From NCBI RefSeq assembly GCF_030373545.1, contig NZ_JAUDCO010000001.1:248001-312000 (forward strand): a stretch of 64,000 nt of DNA. The letters are read 5' to 3'. A model generated the notes under the pieces. It was not told the origin of the DNA. It was given only the letters and a program-made list of their open reading frames with translations, and searched no databases. The position numbers were made by a program, and so were the translations under genes. Of the stretch, positions 56,049 to 63,808 are shown piece by piece (position 1 is the stretch's first letter; each line of letters opens with the position of its first letter). Source of the DNA: Collinsella tanakaei (lineage in GTDB: Bacteria > Actinomycetota > Coriobacteriia > Coriobacteriales > Coriobacteriaceae).

Positions 56049-57293
56049 ATGTCCAAACGCAGAGTTGTCATCACCGGTGTTGGCGCCCTGACGCCTATCG
56101 GCAACACCGCGGCCGAGAGCTGGGACGCCGCACGCGCCGGCAAGCTCGGCATCGACACCATCACGCAGTTCGACGCGAGCGCTCAGAAGGTTAAGCTCGC
56201 TGCCGAGGTCAAGGGTTTCGAGCCCAAGGACCACTTCAGCGCGCCCGAGGCCAAGCACAAGTCGCGCTTCACGCAGTTCGCGATCGTGTCCGCCCGCGAG
56301 GCCATCGCCCAGAGCGGCCTTGATCTCGCCTCCGAGGATCTCACCCGCGCCGGCGTCATCGTGTCCTCCGGCATCGGCGGCGTCCGCGAGACCGAGACGC
56401 AGCAGACCAGCTGCCTGAAGCGCGGCTTCGATCGTTGCTCGCCCTTCTACATCCCCATGGGCATCTCCAACATGGCTGCCGGCGAGGTCGCCATCGAGTT
56501 CGGCTTCAAGGGCATGTGCACCTGCCCGGTCACCGCGTGCGCCGGCGGCTCCAACGCCGTGGGCGACGCGTTCCGCCACATCCGCGACGGCTACGCCGAC
56601 ATCATGCTGACCGGCGGTACCGAGGCTGCCATCACCCCGCTGTCCATCGGCGGCTTCACCACCATGCGCGCCCTGCACGTGGGCGATGACCCCCAGGCTG
56701 CCTCCGTGCCCTTCGACGCCCGCCGCAGCGGCTTCGTGATGGGTGAGGGCGCCGGCATGCTGGTCCTCGAGGAGCTCGAGCACGCCCAGGCTCGCGGCGC
56801 GAACATCATCGCCGAGGTCGTCGGCTACGGCGTGACCTGCGACGCCTACCACATCACCGCGCCCGCACCCGACGGCGAGGGCGGCGCCCGCGCCATGGCC
56901 CAGGCGCTCGCCGACGCCGGCGACGTCGCGCCCGAGGCCGTGGGCTACGTCAACGCGCACGGCACCTCCACGCCGCTGAACGACAAGGGCGAGACCGCGG
57001 CCATCAAGACCGTCTTCGGCGAGCACGCCTACGACATGGCCGTCTCCTCCACCAAGTCTATGACCGGCCACATGCTCGGCGCTGCCGGTGCGGTCGAGGC
57101 CATCTTCACCGCGCTCGCGCTGCGCGATTCGTTCCTGCCGCCGACCATCGGCTACGTCGAGCCCGATCCGGCGTGCGACCTGGATTGCGTGCCCAACGAG
57201 GGTCGCGCGGCCGATATCGAATACGCGCTGTCCAACTCGCTGGGCTTCGGCGGGCACAACGCGTGCGTCCTGTTCAAGAAGTGGAACGGCTAG
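56049..57293 (+). CDS. fabF: 3-oxoacyl-ACP synthase II
   Basis: Elongating condensing enzyme. 414 residues with the catalytic triad Cys164 (TACAGGSNA), His304 (NAHGTST) and His341 (TGHMLGAAG). ATG at 56049 has AAAGGAG at six bases. 428 bp of family F repeats separate it from fabG, so it may have a second promoter; fabZ follows after 9 bp. Confidence 0.96.
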   Translation: MSKRRVVITGVGALTPIGNTAAESWDAARAGKLGIDTITQFDASAQKVKLAAEVKGFEPKDHFSAPEAKHKSRFTQFAIVSAREAIAQSGLDLASEDLTRAGVIVSSGIGGVRETETQQTSCLKRGFDRCSPFYIPMGISNMAAGEVAIEFGFKGMCTCPVTACAGGSNAVGDAFRHIRDGYADIMLTGGTEAAITPLSIGGFTTMRALHVGDDPQAASVPFDARRSGFVMGEGAGMLVLEELEHAQARGANIIAEVVGYGVTCDAYHITAPAPDGEGGARAMAQALADAGDVAPEAVGYVNAHGTSTPLNDKGETAAIKTVFGEHAYDMAVSSTKSMTGHMLGAAGAVEAIFTALALRDSFLPPTIGYVEPDPACDLDCVPNEGRAADIEYALSNSLGFGGHNACVLFKKWNG

Positions 57294-57302
57294 GAGGCCG
57301 AC

Positions 57303-57743
57303 ATGCAGCTTGATTCGAATCAGATCGCCCAGATCCTGCCCCATCGCTATCCCTTTGCGCTCGTCGACCGCATCACCGACGGCGAGGAGGGCTCCTGGGC
57401 CCGCGGCCGCCTGTGCGTGAGCAACATGAGCCCGGTGTTTTGCGGCCACTTCCCGCAGTACCACGTGCTGCCCGGCGTGCTGATCGTCGAGGCGCTCGCC
57501 CAGGTGGCGGCTGTGGCCATGCTGTCGCTGCCCGAGAACCGCGGCAAGCTGGGCTTTTTCGCCGCCATCAAGGACGCTAAGTTCCGCGCCCAGGTGCGCC
57601 CCGGCGACGTGCTCGAGCTCGAGAGCCGCATCACGCGTGTGCGCGGCTCGTTCGCCTTCGTCGAGGCCGAGGCCCGAGTGGACGGCAAGGTTGCCTGCTC
57701 CGCCACGCTGACGCTTGCGCTCGGCTCGGCCGACCAGGCGTAG
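57303..57743 (+). CDS. fabZ: 3-hydroxyacyl-ACP dehydratase
   Basis: Hot-dog-fold dehydratase of the elongation cycle. 146 residues; ILPHRYPFALVDR at 11-23, catalytic His49 (GHFPQYHVLPG) and Glu63 (VEALAQ). With FabK and no FabA/FabB visible, nothing here indicates unsaturated fatty-acid synthesis by the FabA route. Confidence 0.95.
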   Translation: MQLDSNQIAQILPHRYPFALVDRITDGEEGSWARGRLCVSNMSPVFCGHFPQYHVLPGVLIVEALAQVAAVAMLSLPENRGKLGFFAAIKDAKFRAQVRPGDVLELESRITRVRGSFAFVEAEARVDGKVACSATLTLALGSADQA

Positions 57744-57755
57744 GAGCGAAACACC

Positions 57756-58241
57756 GTGGCAGCACAGGAGGAGCATTCAGAGTTGGATGAGAAGTTCGAA
57801 AGCGTGTATAACAAGTTCAAGCTCCACTTTTACCAGGAGACCTTCGCCCGGTTCGCGAACCGCGAGGCCAGCCTGACCACGGTCGAGGCGTTTGCCATGG
57901 AGGCCATCTACGCGCTGGGTTCGCCCACCGTGCACGAGTTTGCCGACTTCATGCGGATCTCGTCGTCAAACGCCGCCTACAAGATTGGAAGCCTGATCCG
58001 CAAGGGTTACGTGACCAAGGTCCAGTCGACAAGCGACGGCCGCGAGTACCACTTGCAGCCCACGCAGAAGTACCTGGACTACTACAACATCAGCTCGTCG
58101 TATATCCACGACGTGATGGACCGCATCAAGCGGCGTTTTTCCGACGATGACCTGACGCTTCTGGAGGATATCCTGGGCGTCATGGGCGAGGAGCTCATGC
58201 CGGAGGTGGCGCTGCCTGCGCCCGCTGGAGCCGAAGGCTAG
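57756..58241 (+). CDS. MarR/FabT-like transcriptional regulator
   Basis: 161-residue winged-helix protein: HTH near residues 58-85 (PTVHEFADFMRISSSNAAYKI), wing DGREYHLQPTQKY near 97-109, and flanking dimerisation helices. As the last gene of the fatty-acid cluster, starting 12 bp after fabZ, it is a good candidate for its regulator, like FabT of streptococci; this is inference from position. GTG start with AGGAG at nine bases. The target may be the dyads upstream of acpP. Confidence 0.85.
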   Translation: MAAQEEHSELDEKFESVYNKFKLHFYQETFARFANREASLTTVEAFAMEAIYALGSPTVHEFADFMRISSSNAAYKIGSLIRKGYVTKVQSTSDGREYHLQPTQKYLDYYNISSSYIHDVMDRIKRRFSDDDLTLLEDILGVMGEELMPEVALPAPAGAEG

Positions 58242-58270
58242 AAGCAGCGAGCCGATAGAGCTATGCGCGG

Positions 58271-58310
58271 AATCGGGGCAGCGAGGTTTCGCTGCCCCGA
58301 TTGCGTTTGG
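58271..58310 (+). terminator. Terminator of the fatty-acid synthesis cluster
   Basis: Perfect 14-bp stem (58271-58284 with 58289-58302), GGTT loop, followed by GCGTTTGG. The T tract is modest. Confidence 0.78.
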
Positions 58311-58321
58311 ACGTGAATGCG

Positions 58322-58383
58322 CCCCAGGGGTTTTCCTGCATCGGGCGGGATAAGTCCCGCCCGATGCAGGAAAACCCCTGGGG
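58322..58383. repeat. Family E perfect palindrome (29-bp arms)
   Basis: Arms 58322-58350 and 58355-58383 are exact complements with loop TAAG. It directly follows the operon terminator. Confidence 0.93.
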
Positions 58384-58422
58384 TGCAGGCCCGTCATCCC
58401 CCGGGATGGCGGGCCTGCACCC
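58381..58422. repeat. Family E second hairpin (20-bp arms)
   Basis: Arms 58381-58400 and 58403-58422 pair with one G-T mismatch and a two-base loop; overlaps the previous palindrome by 3 bp and shares a TGCAGG motif with it. Confidence 0.85.
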
Positions 58423-58632
58423 GGCCAGTCCCCCCGACGTCGCGAAGTGAGTGCTTTGTTTCGGAACCGCTTTGTATACCGCGGCGGTCGCAATTCCTGT
58501 ACCAGCGGTTTTGTGCTTCACCCGAACTCGTCTACTTGGTCATTCCAGATCGAAGCACACACTTCGTAAGCCTTGGGGTGAATTCACGTCCCGCGCGGCC
58601 CGGTCGGCCTATCGTATTGCTCCATTTGCAAC

Positions 58633-58691
58633 AAACTGGCAATGAACCACTGCCAATATATCTATAATTGGCAGTAAAGTGTTGCCAGTTT
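58633..58691 (+). promoter_or_regulatory. Nested palindromic operator with -10 box, upstream of the DUF4143 ATPase
   Basis: Two concentric dyads about one centre: AAACTGGCAA (58633-58642)/TTGCCAGTTT (58682-58691) and ACTGCCAAT (58649-58657)/ATTGGCAGT (58667-58675). A consensus TATAAT (58663-58668) lies at the centre, and GGAGG for the gene starts one base after the palindrome. Four TGGCA-type half-sites surround the promoter. Confidence 0.85.
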
Positions 58692-58701
58692 GGAGGTGCT
58701 T

Positions 58702-60048
58702 ATGAACGAAGTGATCGCTTCTACCCTGCGAGACTTCTCCATCGATGCATACCGCCCTATTGTGCTCCGCGACTTGGACCTGGGTGAACCTCTTGAGCCT
58801 CGTATCGGAAACCTGGTCAAGGTCGTGACCGGCATCAGGCGCTGCGGAAAGTCCTATCGCCTTTTCCAAGAAATCGATCGGCTCATGAACGATGGGGTGC
58901 CTTTAGGCCACATCTGCTACTTCAATTTCGACGACGATCGCCTGAAGCCCATCACCCCGCGGATAGGGGATGAGGTGCTCGAGGCGTTCTATGCACTCAA
59001 TCCCTCCGCCCTGTCCGAAGGAGCCTATCTCTTCTTTGACGAACTGCAGGAGATGGAGGATTGGGCCGCTTGGCTGAGGCGTATCGTTGACACACGGAAG
59101 GCGACGATTTACGTAAGCGGGTCTTCTTCGAAGATGCTGTCGAAGGAGATTTCGACTGAGTTCAGGGGCCGCGCGCTCGATATCGAATTGCTCCCATTTT
59201 CCTTTAGGGAATATGCAGCGGCGCACGGCGTCAAGAACCTCGACCCCAGAGCATGCTCTACGGAGGAGCGGTTGCATGTGGAGCGTGCCTATCGGTCGTA
59301 TCTCGAGGATGGGGGCTTTCCAGCGACGTTCAACCTTCCGCGCGCGCAGTCGATTTCACTGCTCCAATCGTATGCTCAGCGCGTCGTGGCGCGCGATGTC
59401 GTCGAGCGTCACAGCGTAAGCAAGCCGAAAGCGGCGTCGCTGCTGTCCCAGCGGCTCCTCGGCCTCAATGCGCGTCAGCTGTCGTTACGTAAGCTGACGA
59501 ACGATTTGAAAGCGGCGGGAATTGCGACGTCTCGAGAGGCCCTGGGCGAGCTATTCGAGTATTTCCAGGAAGCCTATCTCGTATTTTCGGTCAAGGAGCT
59601 GTCGTTTGCCCTGTCAGAGAAGACGACGGCACAGCCGAAGGTCTACGCGGTCGATCCGGGTCTTGCCTTGGCCTGCGGCACCGCGCGGGCAAACGACGTC
59701 GGTCAACGGCTTGAGGACGTCGTGTATCTCGAGCTTCGACGCCGATCGGTGGGTATGCGCAGGGACGGCATCTCATCATTGCGCACGAAAGCACATGGCT
59801 ATGAGGTCGACTTCGTAGTCGGCGATGCGCTCAGCGGCGAGGTTTACGAGCTGTATCAAGTGGCCGCCGACGTGTCCGATGCAAAGACGCGCGAGCGGGA
59901 GATCCGCGCCCTTTGGGAGGCTCTCGAGCAGAGTGAGCAGACGGTGGGCTATCTCATCACCGGCAACGGGGCGGAAGAGGCGATCGAGCGTGGGGGCAAG
60001 ACAATCGTCCAGGTTCCTGCGTGGAAATGGCTGCTGGGCACCGTCTGA
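58702..60048 (+). CDS. AAA ATPase with C-terminal DUF4143 (AAA_14 family)
   Basis: 448 residues. Walker A variant GIRRCGKS at 44-51, Walker B YLFFDELQEMEDW near 109-121, sensor segment VSGSSSKMLSKE near 154. The C-terminal half (about 200-440) is DUF4143 with the KVYAVDPGLA and ENV/LEDVVYLELRRR landmarks, then a possible restriction-endonuclease-like strand (EVDFVV). Such proteins are widespread in gut anaerobes and of unknown function; defence or mobile-element roles have been suggested but not shown. ATG at 58702 has GGAGG at five bases. Codon use is less GC-biased than in the fab cluster. It is flanked on both sides by palindromes, and its promoter is embedded in a nested operator. Confidence 0.87.
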   Translation: MNEVIASTLRDFSIDAYRPIVLRDLDLGEPLEPRIGNLVKVVTGIRRCGKSYRLFQEIDRLMNDGVPLGHICYFNFDDDRLKPITPRIGDEVLEAFYALNPSALSEGAYLFFDELQEMEDWAAWLRRIVDTRKATIYVSGSSSKMLSKEISTEFRGRALDIELLPFSFREYAAAHGVKNLDPRACSTEERLHVERAYRSYLEDGGFPATFNLPRAQSISLLQSYAQRVVARDVVERHSVSKPKAASLLSQRLLGLNARQLSLRKLTNDLKAAGIATSREALGELFEYFQEAYLVFSVKELSFALSEKTTAQPKVYAVDPGLALACGTARANDVGQRLEDVVYLELRRRSVGMRRDGISSLRTKAHGYEVDFVVGDALSGEVYELYQVAADVSDAKTREREIRALWEALEQSEQTVGYLITGNGAEEAIERGGKTIVQVPAWKWLLGTV

Positions 60049-60071
60049 GACGAGCGTCTCGCGGGATGATG

Positions 60072-60145
60072 GCGACAAGAAGGGGCCGGGCGCAATCCTG
60101 CCATCCGTTGGGATGACAAGTTTGCGCCCGGCCCCTTCTTGTCGC
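60072..60145. repeat. Family A-type palindrome with 24-bp arms
   Basis: GCGACAAGAAGGGGCCGGGC... with an exact complementary right arm (60122-60145). The GACAAG/CTTGTC ends and the GCGCCCGG/TTTGCGCCC core relate it to family A, here as an inverted pair. Confidence 0.83.
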
Positions 60146-60381
60146 CTGCGGGCCCTTTGCCGCACTGCAGTGCGCCGTCTGGCGAAAGGCCGTTATGGCC
60201 ACCCGTCTGCCGGGGTAGGCTCGTTTCATACGGCTGTTATGCGGAAGGCGGCGAGGTCGTCGCCCGCGCGCGCAAACCCCTGCGACTCGGGTGATGCGAC
60301 CAGCGCGAGGCACGCGGCACCTTGCTTCCGCCTCCGTATGAACCCGGCGGCATGTGTTATGCCGCAGAAAGGAAGGTCATC
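60146..60381. other. Intergenic region before the EF-G-like gene
   Basis: No convincing gene or strong promoter seen; GGAAGG (60369-60376 region) is the ribosome site for the next gene. Confidence 0.4.
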
Positions 60382-62448
60382 ATGGGTGCACCGAAAACCG
60401 GCAATGTGAGGAACGTCGTCTTGGTTGGCCAGGGAGGAGTAGGAAAGACCTCCCTGGCAGAAGCGATGCTGCATCTTTCAGGCAAGACTGCGCGCTTGGG
60501 CGGTCATGCGGGCACCAAGCCCACGCTCGATTACGACGCCGAGGAGGTCAAGCGCGAGTTCTCCATCTCCACCTCCATCGCGCCGATCGACTGGAAGGGC
60601 GCCCGCATCAACGTGCTCGACGCCCCGTGCTACCCGGACTTCATCGGCGACGCCTATGCGGCTATGAGCGTGTGCGAGACGGCGCTGTTCGTCGTCGACG
60701 CCACCGAGGGCCCGCAGCCCACTACCGTCAAGCTCTGGTACGCCGCCGAGGACCTGCGCCTGGCCCGCGCCGTCTTCATCAACCGCATCGACAAGGAAAA
60801 CGCTGACTACGACACCTGCATGGAGCAGCTGCGCGAGCGCTTCGGCATGCGTCTGGGCGCTGTCACCCTGCCGTGGGGCACGGGCGACGCGTTCGAGGGC
60901 GTCATCGACGTCGTCCGCATGAAGGCGCGCCACTGCGAGGGCACCACGCAGACCGAGTACGACATCCCCGAGGAGTACCGCGCCGCCGCCGAGGCCGCGC
61001 GCGAGCAGCTGTGCGAGGCCGTCGCCGAGGCCGACGACGAGCTCATGATGAAGTACCTCGAGGGCGAGCCGCTCACCCAGGACGAGATCGAAGGCCTGCT
61101 GTCCAAGGCGATCGCCGAGCGCCTGTTTGTCCCCGTATTCGTGGGTTGCTGCACGCGCGAGCTGGGCGTTCACTCCGTCATGGACGACATCGCCACGTAC
61201 TTCCCCGCGCCGACCGACTACGGCGAGATGCCGCTCATGGACGGCGACACGCTCAAGATCTCGGCCGAGGACGAGCGCCCGGTGGCCTTTGTGTTCAAGA
61301 CCCTGAACGACGCCCAGCAGGGACGCATCTCCTTCCTCAAGGTGCTCACCGGTACGCTGACGCCCGGCATCGAGCTCATCAACGCGCGCACCCGCAAGGG
61401 CGAGCGCCTGGCGCACCTGTACGTGATGTGCGGCAAGGAAATGACCGAGGTCGGCATGGCCGAGGCGGGCGACATCATCGTCACGACCAAGATCTCCGCC
61501 GACACGGGCGACACCCTGTCCGTCTCCGGTAAGGTCGAGGCCGCGGCGTTCAAGTTCCCCAACAGCCAGTACCGCATCGCGATCGAGGCCGTCAACCGCA
61601 GCGAGGAGGACAAGCTCTTCACCTTCATCGACAAGGCGTGCGAGGCCGATCCGACCATGAAGATCGAGCGCGACGAGGAGACGGGCCAGACCATCATCTC
61701 CGCCGTGGGCGAGGCTCAGGTCTCCGTGCTGCTCAACCGCCTGGAGGAGCGCACCCGCGTCGAGGCCCACATCGTGCCGATCCGCATCCCGTATCGCGAG
61801 ACCATCCGCCGCGTGGCGAGCGCCCAGGGCCGCCACAAGAAGCAGACCGGCGGCGCCGGCCAGTTTGGCGACTGCTACCTGCGCGTCGAGCCGCTGCTTG
61901 ACGGCACCGACTACGAGTTTGTCGACGAGGTCGTGGGCGGCCGCATCCCGCGCGCCCTCATTCCCGCCGTCGACAAGGGCGTTCAGGAGACCATGAAGGA
62001 AGGCGTCATCGCGGGCTACCCGCTGACCGGCATCCGCGTGGCGTGCTACGACGGTTCGTATCACCCGGTCGACTCCAACGAGATGGCGTTCCGCGCCGCC
62101 GCGCGCATCGGCCTGAAGAAGGCGTGCGCCGACGCCGACCCGGTGGTTCTTGAGCCCATGGAGAACATCACGGTCACCATTCCGGAGAGCTACGCCGGCG
62201 CCGTGATGGGCGACGTGTCCGCCAGCCGCGGCCGCGTGACCGGTATGGACACCGACGACCGCGGCAATACCGTGGTCACCGCGACCGTGCCGTATGCCGA
62301 GCTCGTCGACTACGCGACCCGCCTGCGTTCGCTCACCCGCGGCACGGGCGACTTCACGATGGAGCCCGCCGGCTATGAGCAGGTTCCCTACGATGTGCAG
62401 AAGCACCTCGTCGAGTTCTACGAGGAGTCGCGCGCCCAGGGTAGGTAA
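60382..62448 (+). CDS. Elongation factor G-like GTPase (FusA2-type)
   Basis: 688 residues with EF-G domain order. G1 GQGGVGKT at 16-23, G4 NRID at 134-137, and a domain IV loop GGAGQFGDC. The G3 motif is DAPCYPDF (80-87) instead of DTPGHVDF: the residue equivalent to the catalytic His of translational GTPases is Tyr84, and the following Val is Pro. This marks a paralogue distinct from canonical fusA; related actinobacterial FusA2-like proteins are of uncertain role (ribosome recycling, rescue or stress). ATG at 60382 has GGAAGG at five bases. Canonical fusA is not in the window. Confidence 0.9.
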   Translation: MGAPKTGNVRNVVLVGQGGVGKTSLAEAMLHLSGKTARLGGHAGTKPTLDYDAEEVKREFSISTSIAPIDWKGARINVLDAPCYPDFIGDAYAAMSVCETALFVVDATEGPQPTTVKLWYAAEDLRLARAVFINRIDKENADYDTCMEQLRERFGMRLGAVTLPWGTGDAFEGVIDVVRMKARHCEGTTQTEYDIPEEYRAAAEAAREQLCEAVAEADDELMMKYLEGEPLTQDEIEGLLSKAIAERLFVPVFVGCCTRELGVHSVMDDIATYFPAPTDYGEMPLMDGDTLKISAEDERPVAFVFKTLNDAQQGRISFLKVLTGTLTPGIELINARTRKGERLAHLYVMCGKEMTEVGMAEAGDIIVTTKISADTGDTLSVSGKVEAAAFKFPNSQYRIAIEAVNRSEEDKLFTFIDKACEADPTMKIERDEETGQTIISAVGEAQVSVLLNRLEERTRVEAHIVPIRIPYRETIRRVASAQGRHKKQTGGAGQFGDCYLRVEPLLDGTDYEFVDEVVGGRIPRALIPAVDKGVQETMKEGVIAGYPLTGIRVACYDGSYHPVDSNEMAFRAAARIGLKKACADADPVVLEPMENITVTIPESYAGAVMGDVSASRGRVTGMDTDDRGNTVVTATVPYAELVDYATRLRSLTRGTGDFTMEPAGYEQVPYDVQKHLVEFYEESRAQGR

Positions 62449-62480
62449 GTGCGCAAAGATAAGATCCGGCTGATCGCAGC

Positions 62481-62521
62481 GGGCGCGGACCTTGCACAAG
62501 CGGGTCCGCGCCCGTTTTTTG
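62481..62521 (+). terminator. Terminator after the EF-G-like gene
   Basis: 12-bp stem (62481-62492 with 62504-62515), then TTTTTT. Confidence 0.93.
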
Positions 62522-62543
62522 CGCTGTTCCGGTCGGGTGAAAT

Positions 62544-62574
62544 GGGTCGGTTGGGGACGTGTTCCGTTCAACCC
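62544..62574. repeat. Family B 31-bp repeat
   Basis: GGGTCGGTTGGGGACGTGTT...CAACCC, inverted relative to the copy at 62650; the enclosed spacer again has complementary ends (TTTGCGGGC/GCCGCAAA). Confidence 0.85.
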
Positions 62575-62649
62575 ATTTGCGGGCCTTCTTCGCCCGCGCC
62601 TCCTGGCCCCGTTTTTTTTGCAGAGGGAGCGGCGCGCCTTGCCGCAAAT

Positions 62650-62680
62650 GGGTTGAACGGAACACGTCCCCAACCGACCC
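62650..62680. repeat. Family B 31-bp repeat
   Basis: GGGTTGAACGGAACACGTCC...CGACCC; family C copy 6 begins 8 bp later. Confidence 0.85.
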
Positions 62681-62688
62681 ATTTGCAG

Positions 62689-62827
62689 TACCCCCGTTTA
62701 GGGGACGGTTTTACGCCGGGGTCCCGAGTAGACCGAAAACGCGCACCCCGTCTACCTGCGGGTTTCACGGGGCGAGGGCACCCTCTACCCGAAGGGTCCC
62801 TCCAAAACCGTCCCCTAAACGGGGGTA
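62689..62827. repeat. Family C 139-bp palindromic repeat (copy 6, inverted core)
   Basis: Arms GTTTAGGGGACGG/CCGTCCCCTAAAC; the core motif is on the opposite strand (GTCTACCTGCGGGTTTC at 62750-62766) compared with copies 1-5. Confidence 0.93.
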
Positions 62828-62845
62828 GTGCCCCCGAGGTCCCTT

Positions 62846-62878
62846 GCGACAAGGTTGCATCTGGCACCATCTTGTCGC
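62846..62878. repeat. Family A 33-bp repeat
   Basis: GCGACAAG...CTTGTCGC with reverse-orientation core GTTGCATCTGGCACCAT, 18 bp after a family C element. Confidence 0.86.
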
Positions 62879-63183
62879 GGATGGGGGAGATTGCCCTGCG
62901 GCTCGAGTGAGCGAGCCGGCGCGCCTGCGTTCATTCAAGCAACGGGATTCGCCGGATCGCAATAAAAGACTTACGGGGTCGTTAAATAACCTATGAAACG
63001 CATAGGAAAATATGGACGTACGGTGAATCGTGCATCGAAGTGGCAGGGCGGGGCATCAAAAGTGGCATAGTTGCGCAACTGGCGATGATATGTGACCGAT
63101 TGGTTGCCGTTTCGTGTTATCATGCAAATTGCTGGTTGAAACGCACTTTATTTATCCCACGATGCTGGCAAAGCAGGTCTACC
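62879..63183. other. Upstream region of the orphan HTH gene
   Basis: AT-richer than its surroundings, with no other gene. A TATCAT at 63118-63123 may be the -10 of the downstream gene; the -35 is unclear. No IS-type terminal inverted repeats were recognised. Confidence 0.4.
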
Positions 63184-63579
63184 ATGGTTGAAAGCAAAAG
63201 CGGTTCCAAGTACGACGCGAAGGTCCGCCGTCGTGCGGTCAAGATCCTTTCGACGGGCGTGGGGCATCGCGCCCTCGCGGTCGAGCTCGGTATCCCCGAG
63301 GCGACGGCGCGCCAGTGGGCGCGCGCCTATGCGGTGGGCGGTTCGGGCGCCGTCATGAACGCAGGGTCGACCCATCGCGTGTATCCGTACGACCTGAAGC
63401 TCTCCGTCGTGCACGATCGCCTGGACAACGGCATGTCGGTGCGCGAGGTCATGGTCAAGCACGGCGTTCCGAGCGAGTCTTCGGTCAAGACCTGGTGCCG
63501 CCAGTACCGCGATGGCGGTGCCGAGGCGCTGGTTGCCAAGCCGCGCGGCCGCAAGCCCAAGACGCGCAAGATCAACTAA
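63184..63579 (+). CDS. Orphan IS3 OrfA-like double helix-turn-helix protein
   Basis: 131 residues with two HTH segments: about 14-45 (ALAVELGIPEATARQWARAY) and about 73-105 (VREVMVKHGVPSESSVKTW), ending in a basic KPRGRKPKTRK tail. This is the layout of IS3/IS150-type OrfA (InsE-like) DNA-binding proteins. No OrfB (DDE integrase) follows: within 55 bp there is a terminator, then a flavodiiron gene. It may be a domesticated regulator or a transposon remnant. ATG at 63184 has a weak AGG ribosome site. Confidence 0.75.
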   Translation: MVESKSGSKYDAKVRRRAVKILSTGVGHRALAVELGIPEATARQWARAYAVGGSGAVMNAGSTHRVYPYDLKLSVVHDRLDNGMSVREVMVKHGVPSESSVKTWCRQYRDGGAEALVAKPRGRKPKTRKIN

Positions 63580-63628
63580 CGTCCCGCTCAGGAAGCACGC
63601 ACCTCCGCTTTCCAAAGCACAGTTCACC

Positions 63629-63680
63629 AAAACCGGCCCCGTTTGCGCGGCAGCTCGCGCGCAGGCGGGGTCGGTTTTGT
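63629..63680 (+). terminator. Terminator after the orphan HTH gene
   Basis: AAAACCGGCCCCG (63629-63641) pairs with CGGGGTCGGTTTT (63666-63678) with one G-T pair; the right arm ends in TTTTG. Confidence 0.82.
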
Positions 63681-63757
63681 CCGCATGCTAATTGATGCCT
63701 TTTTTATAACAATTGACACCGCGCCGCCGAGCCAGCCTCCAAGCCCTAAACGCGTGG

Positions 63758-63763
63758 TAGAAT
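63758..63763 (+). promoter_or_regulatory. Candidate extended -10 of the flavodiiron gene
   Basis: TGGTAGAAT places a TAGAAT hexamer with an upstream TGG, 46 bp before the start codon. A TTGACA at 63713-63718 is too far away (39 bp) to be its -35. Confidence 0.4.
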
Positions 63764-63808
63764 CGCAGGTATCCGAGTTGTTTTGGATGTCTGAGGAAAG
63801 GAATATCC

